Positions 63,891 through 64,000 of a stretch of DNA of 64,000 bases are shown here, piece by piece (the stretch's first letter is position 1; every line of letters starts with the position of its first letter). The stretch is from positions 49,654 through 113,653 of IMG/VR virus record IMGVR_UViG_3300035670_000060; one strand, given 5' to 3'. The DNA is from a virus. The position numbers and the translations under genes are program-made. The notes beneath the pieces were generated by a model. The model was not told the DNA's origin, ran no database searches, and worked only from the letters and a program-made list of their open reading frames with translations.

Positions 63891-64000
63891 TCTTCAACTC
63901 CGAAATGTGATTCTAAATCATATACAAGGAGATCAAATGCCTGCGTGACATTTTGCTGATCTTCCCCAGCAAACTGCTGCCGTGATCTTACTCGGTAAAT
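63887..64000 (-). CDS. MNERI-family small protein, C-terminal part (window edge)
   Basis: An open frame from the right edge to TGA 63889-63887 encodes a tail ending NVTQAFDLLVYDLESHFGVE-E, the family C-terminus. The N-terminal part lies outside. The TGA overlaps the ATG at 63890. Confidence 0.72.
   Translation of the reverse strand: MYRVRSRQQFAGEDQQNVTQAFDLLVYDLESHFGVEE

Overview
The window is part of the genome of a T4-like myovirus (tailed phage with a contractile tail). It holds an almost complete late structural set in recognisable T4 order. On the minus strand, read right to left, these are gp48, gp53, a gp27-like hub, gp5, PAAR, gp25, gp6, gp7, gp8, a very large DUF4815-like protein, two giant fibres, gp13, gp14, gp15, gp16, gp17 and the start of gp18. 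A short plus-strand block (38.7-45.9 kb) carries gp4, a conserved myovirus protein, a tail-tube-fold protein, gp26, gp51, a holin-like membrane protein and a 1355-residue protein with M23 and S74 peptidase domains. Replication and regulation genes follow on the minus strand: gp32, gp59 and gp33. The DNA is AT-rich except for a visibly more GC-rich stretch at about 56.6-60.7 kb.

Host clue: at 54.06-54.44 kb there is a circularly permuted, two-piece tmRNA. Its acceptor stem pairs perfectly in 7 bp with the G3-U wobble expected for alanine charging, and its tag reads AANDERFALAA. From memory, this tag resembles tags of Burkholderiales, a betaproteobacterial group in which permuted tmRNAs are also known. 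A Gram-negative betaproteobacterial host, plausibly freshwater, is therefore my inference. A phage-encoded outer-membrane-type protein and a SleB-type lysin fit a Gram-negative host.

Layout. 1-5.0 kb: sheath, terminase, neck and tail-completion genes. 5.0-9.66 kb: an accessory module (APS-kinase-like/nucleotidyltransferase fusion, sulfotransferase, three glycosyltransferases) with its own early-type sigma70 promoter, set between the fibres and gp13. 9.66-19.0 kb: two giant fibres built from about 17-residue (51-nt) repeats. 19.0-38.7 kb: baseplate, hub and spike. 38.7-45.9 kb: the plus-strand block. 45.9-48.8 kb: gp32, gp59, gp33 and the lysin. 48.8-53.4 kb: a second glycan module (FkbM-like methyltransferase, two glycosyltransferases, C-methyltransferase-like protein, GDP-mannose dehydratase). 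53.4-54.5 kb: outer membrane protein and tmRNA. 54.5-60.7 kb: nucleotide and nuclease genes, then small genes, most in the right half served by a near-identical stem-loop plus TTGACA/TAnnAT promoter cassette. 60.7-64 kb: a tightly overlapping chain of tiny genes, many of one paralogous family (MNERI..., ending HFGVE), whose promoter lies beyond the right edge.

Regulation. Exact T4-type late promoters (TATAAATA) precede gp18, gp13, gp8, gp48 and the lysin, and the phage encodes a gp33-like late co-activator. Early sigma70 promoters serve the small-gene region and the 5-9.6 kb glycan module. The most noteworthy items are the permuted tmRNA with a protein-like reading frame in its intervening segment, the promoter cassettes, the paralog array whose C-terminal codons double as ribosome binding sites, a 101-bp exact repeat shared by gp14 and the gp7-like gene, and the M23/S74 fusion.
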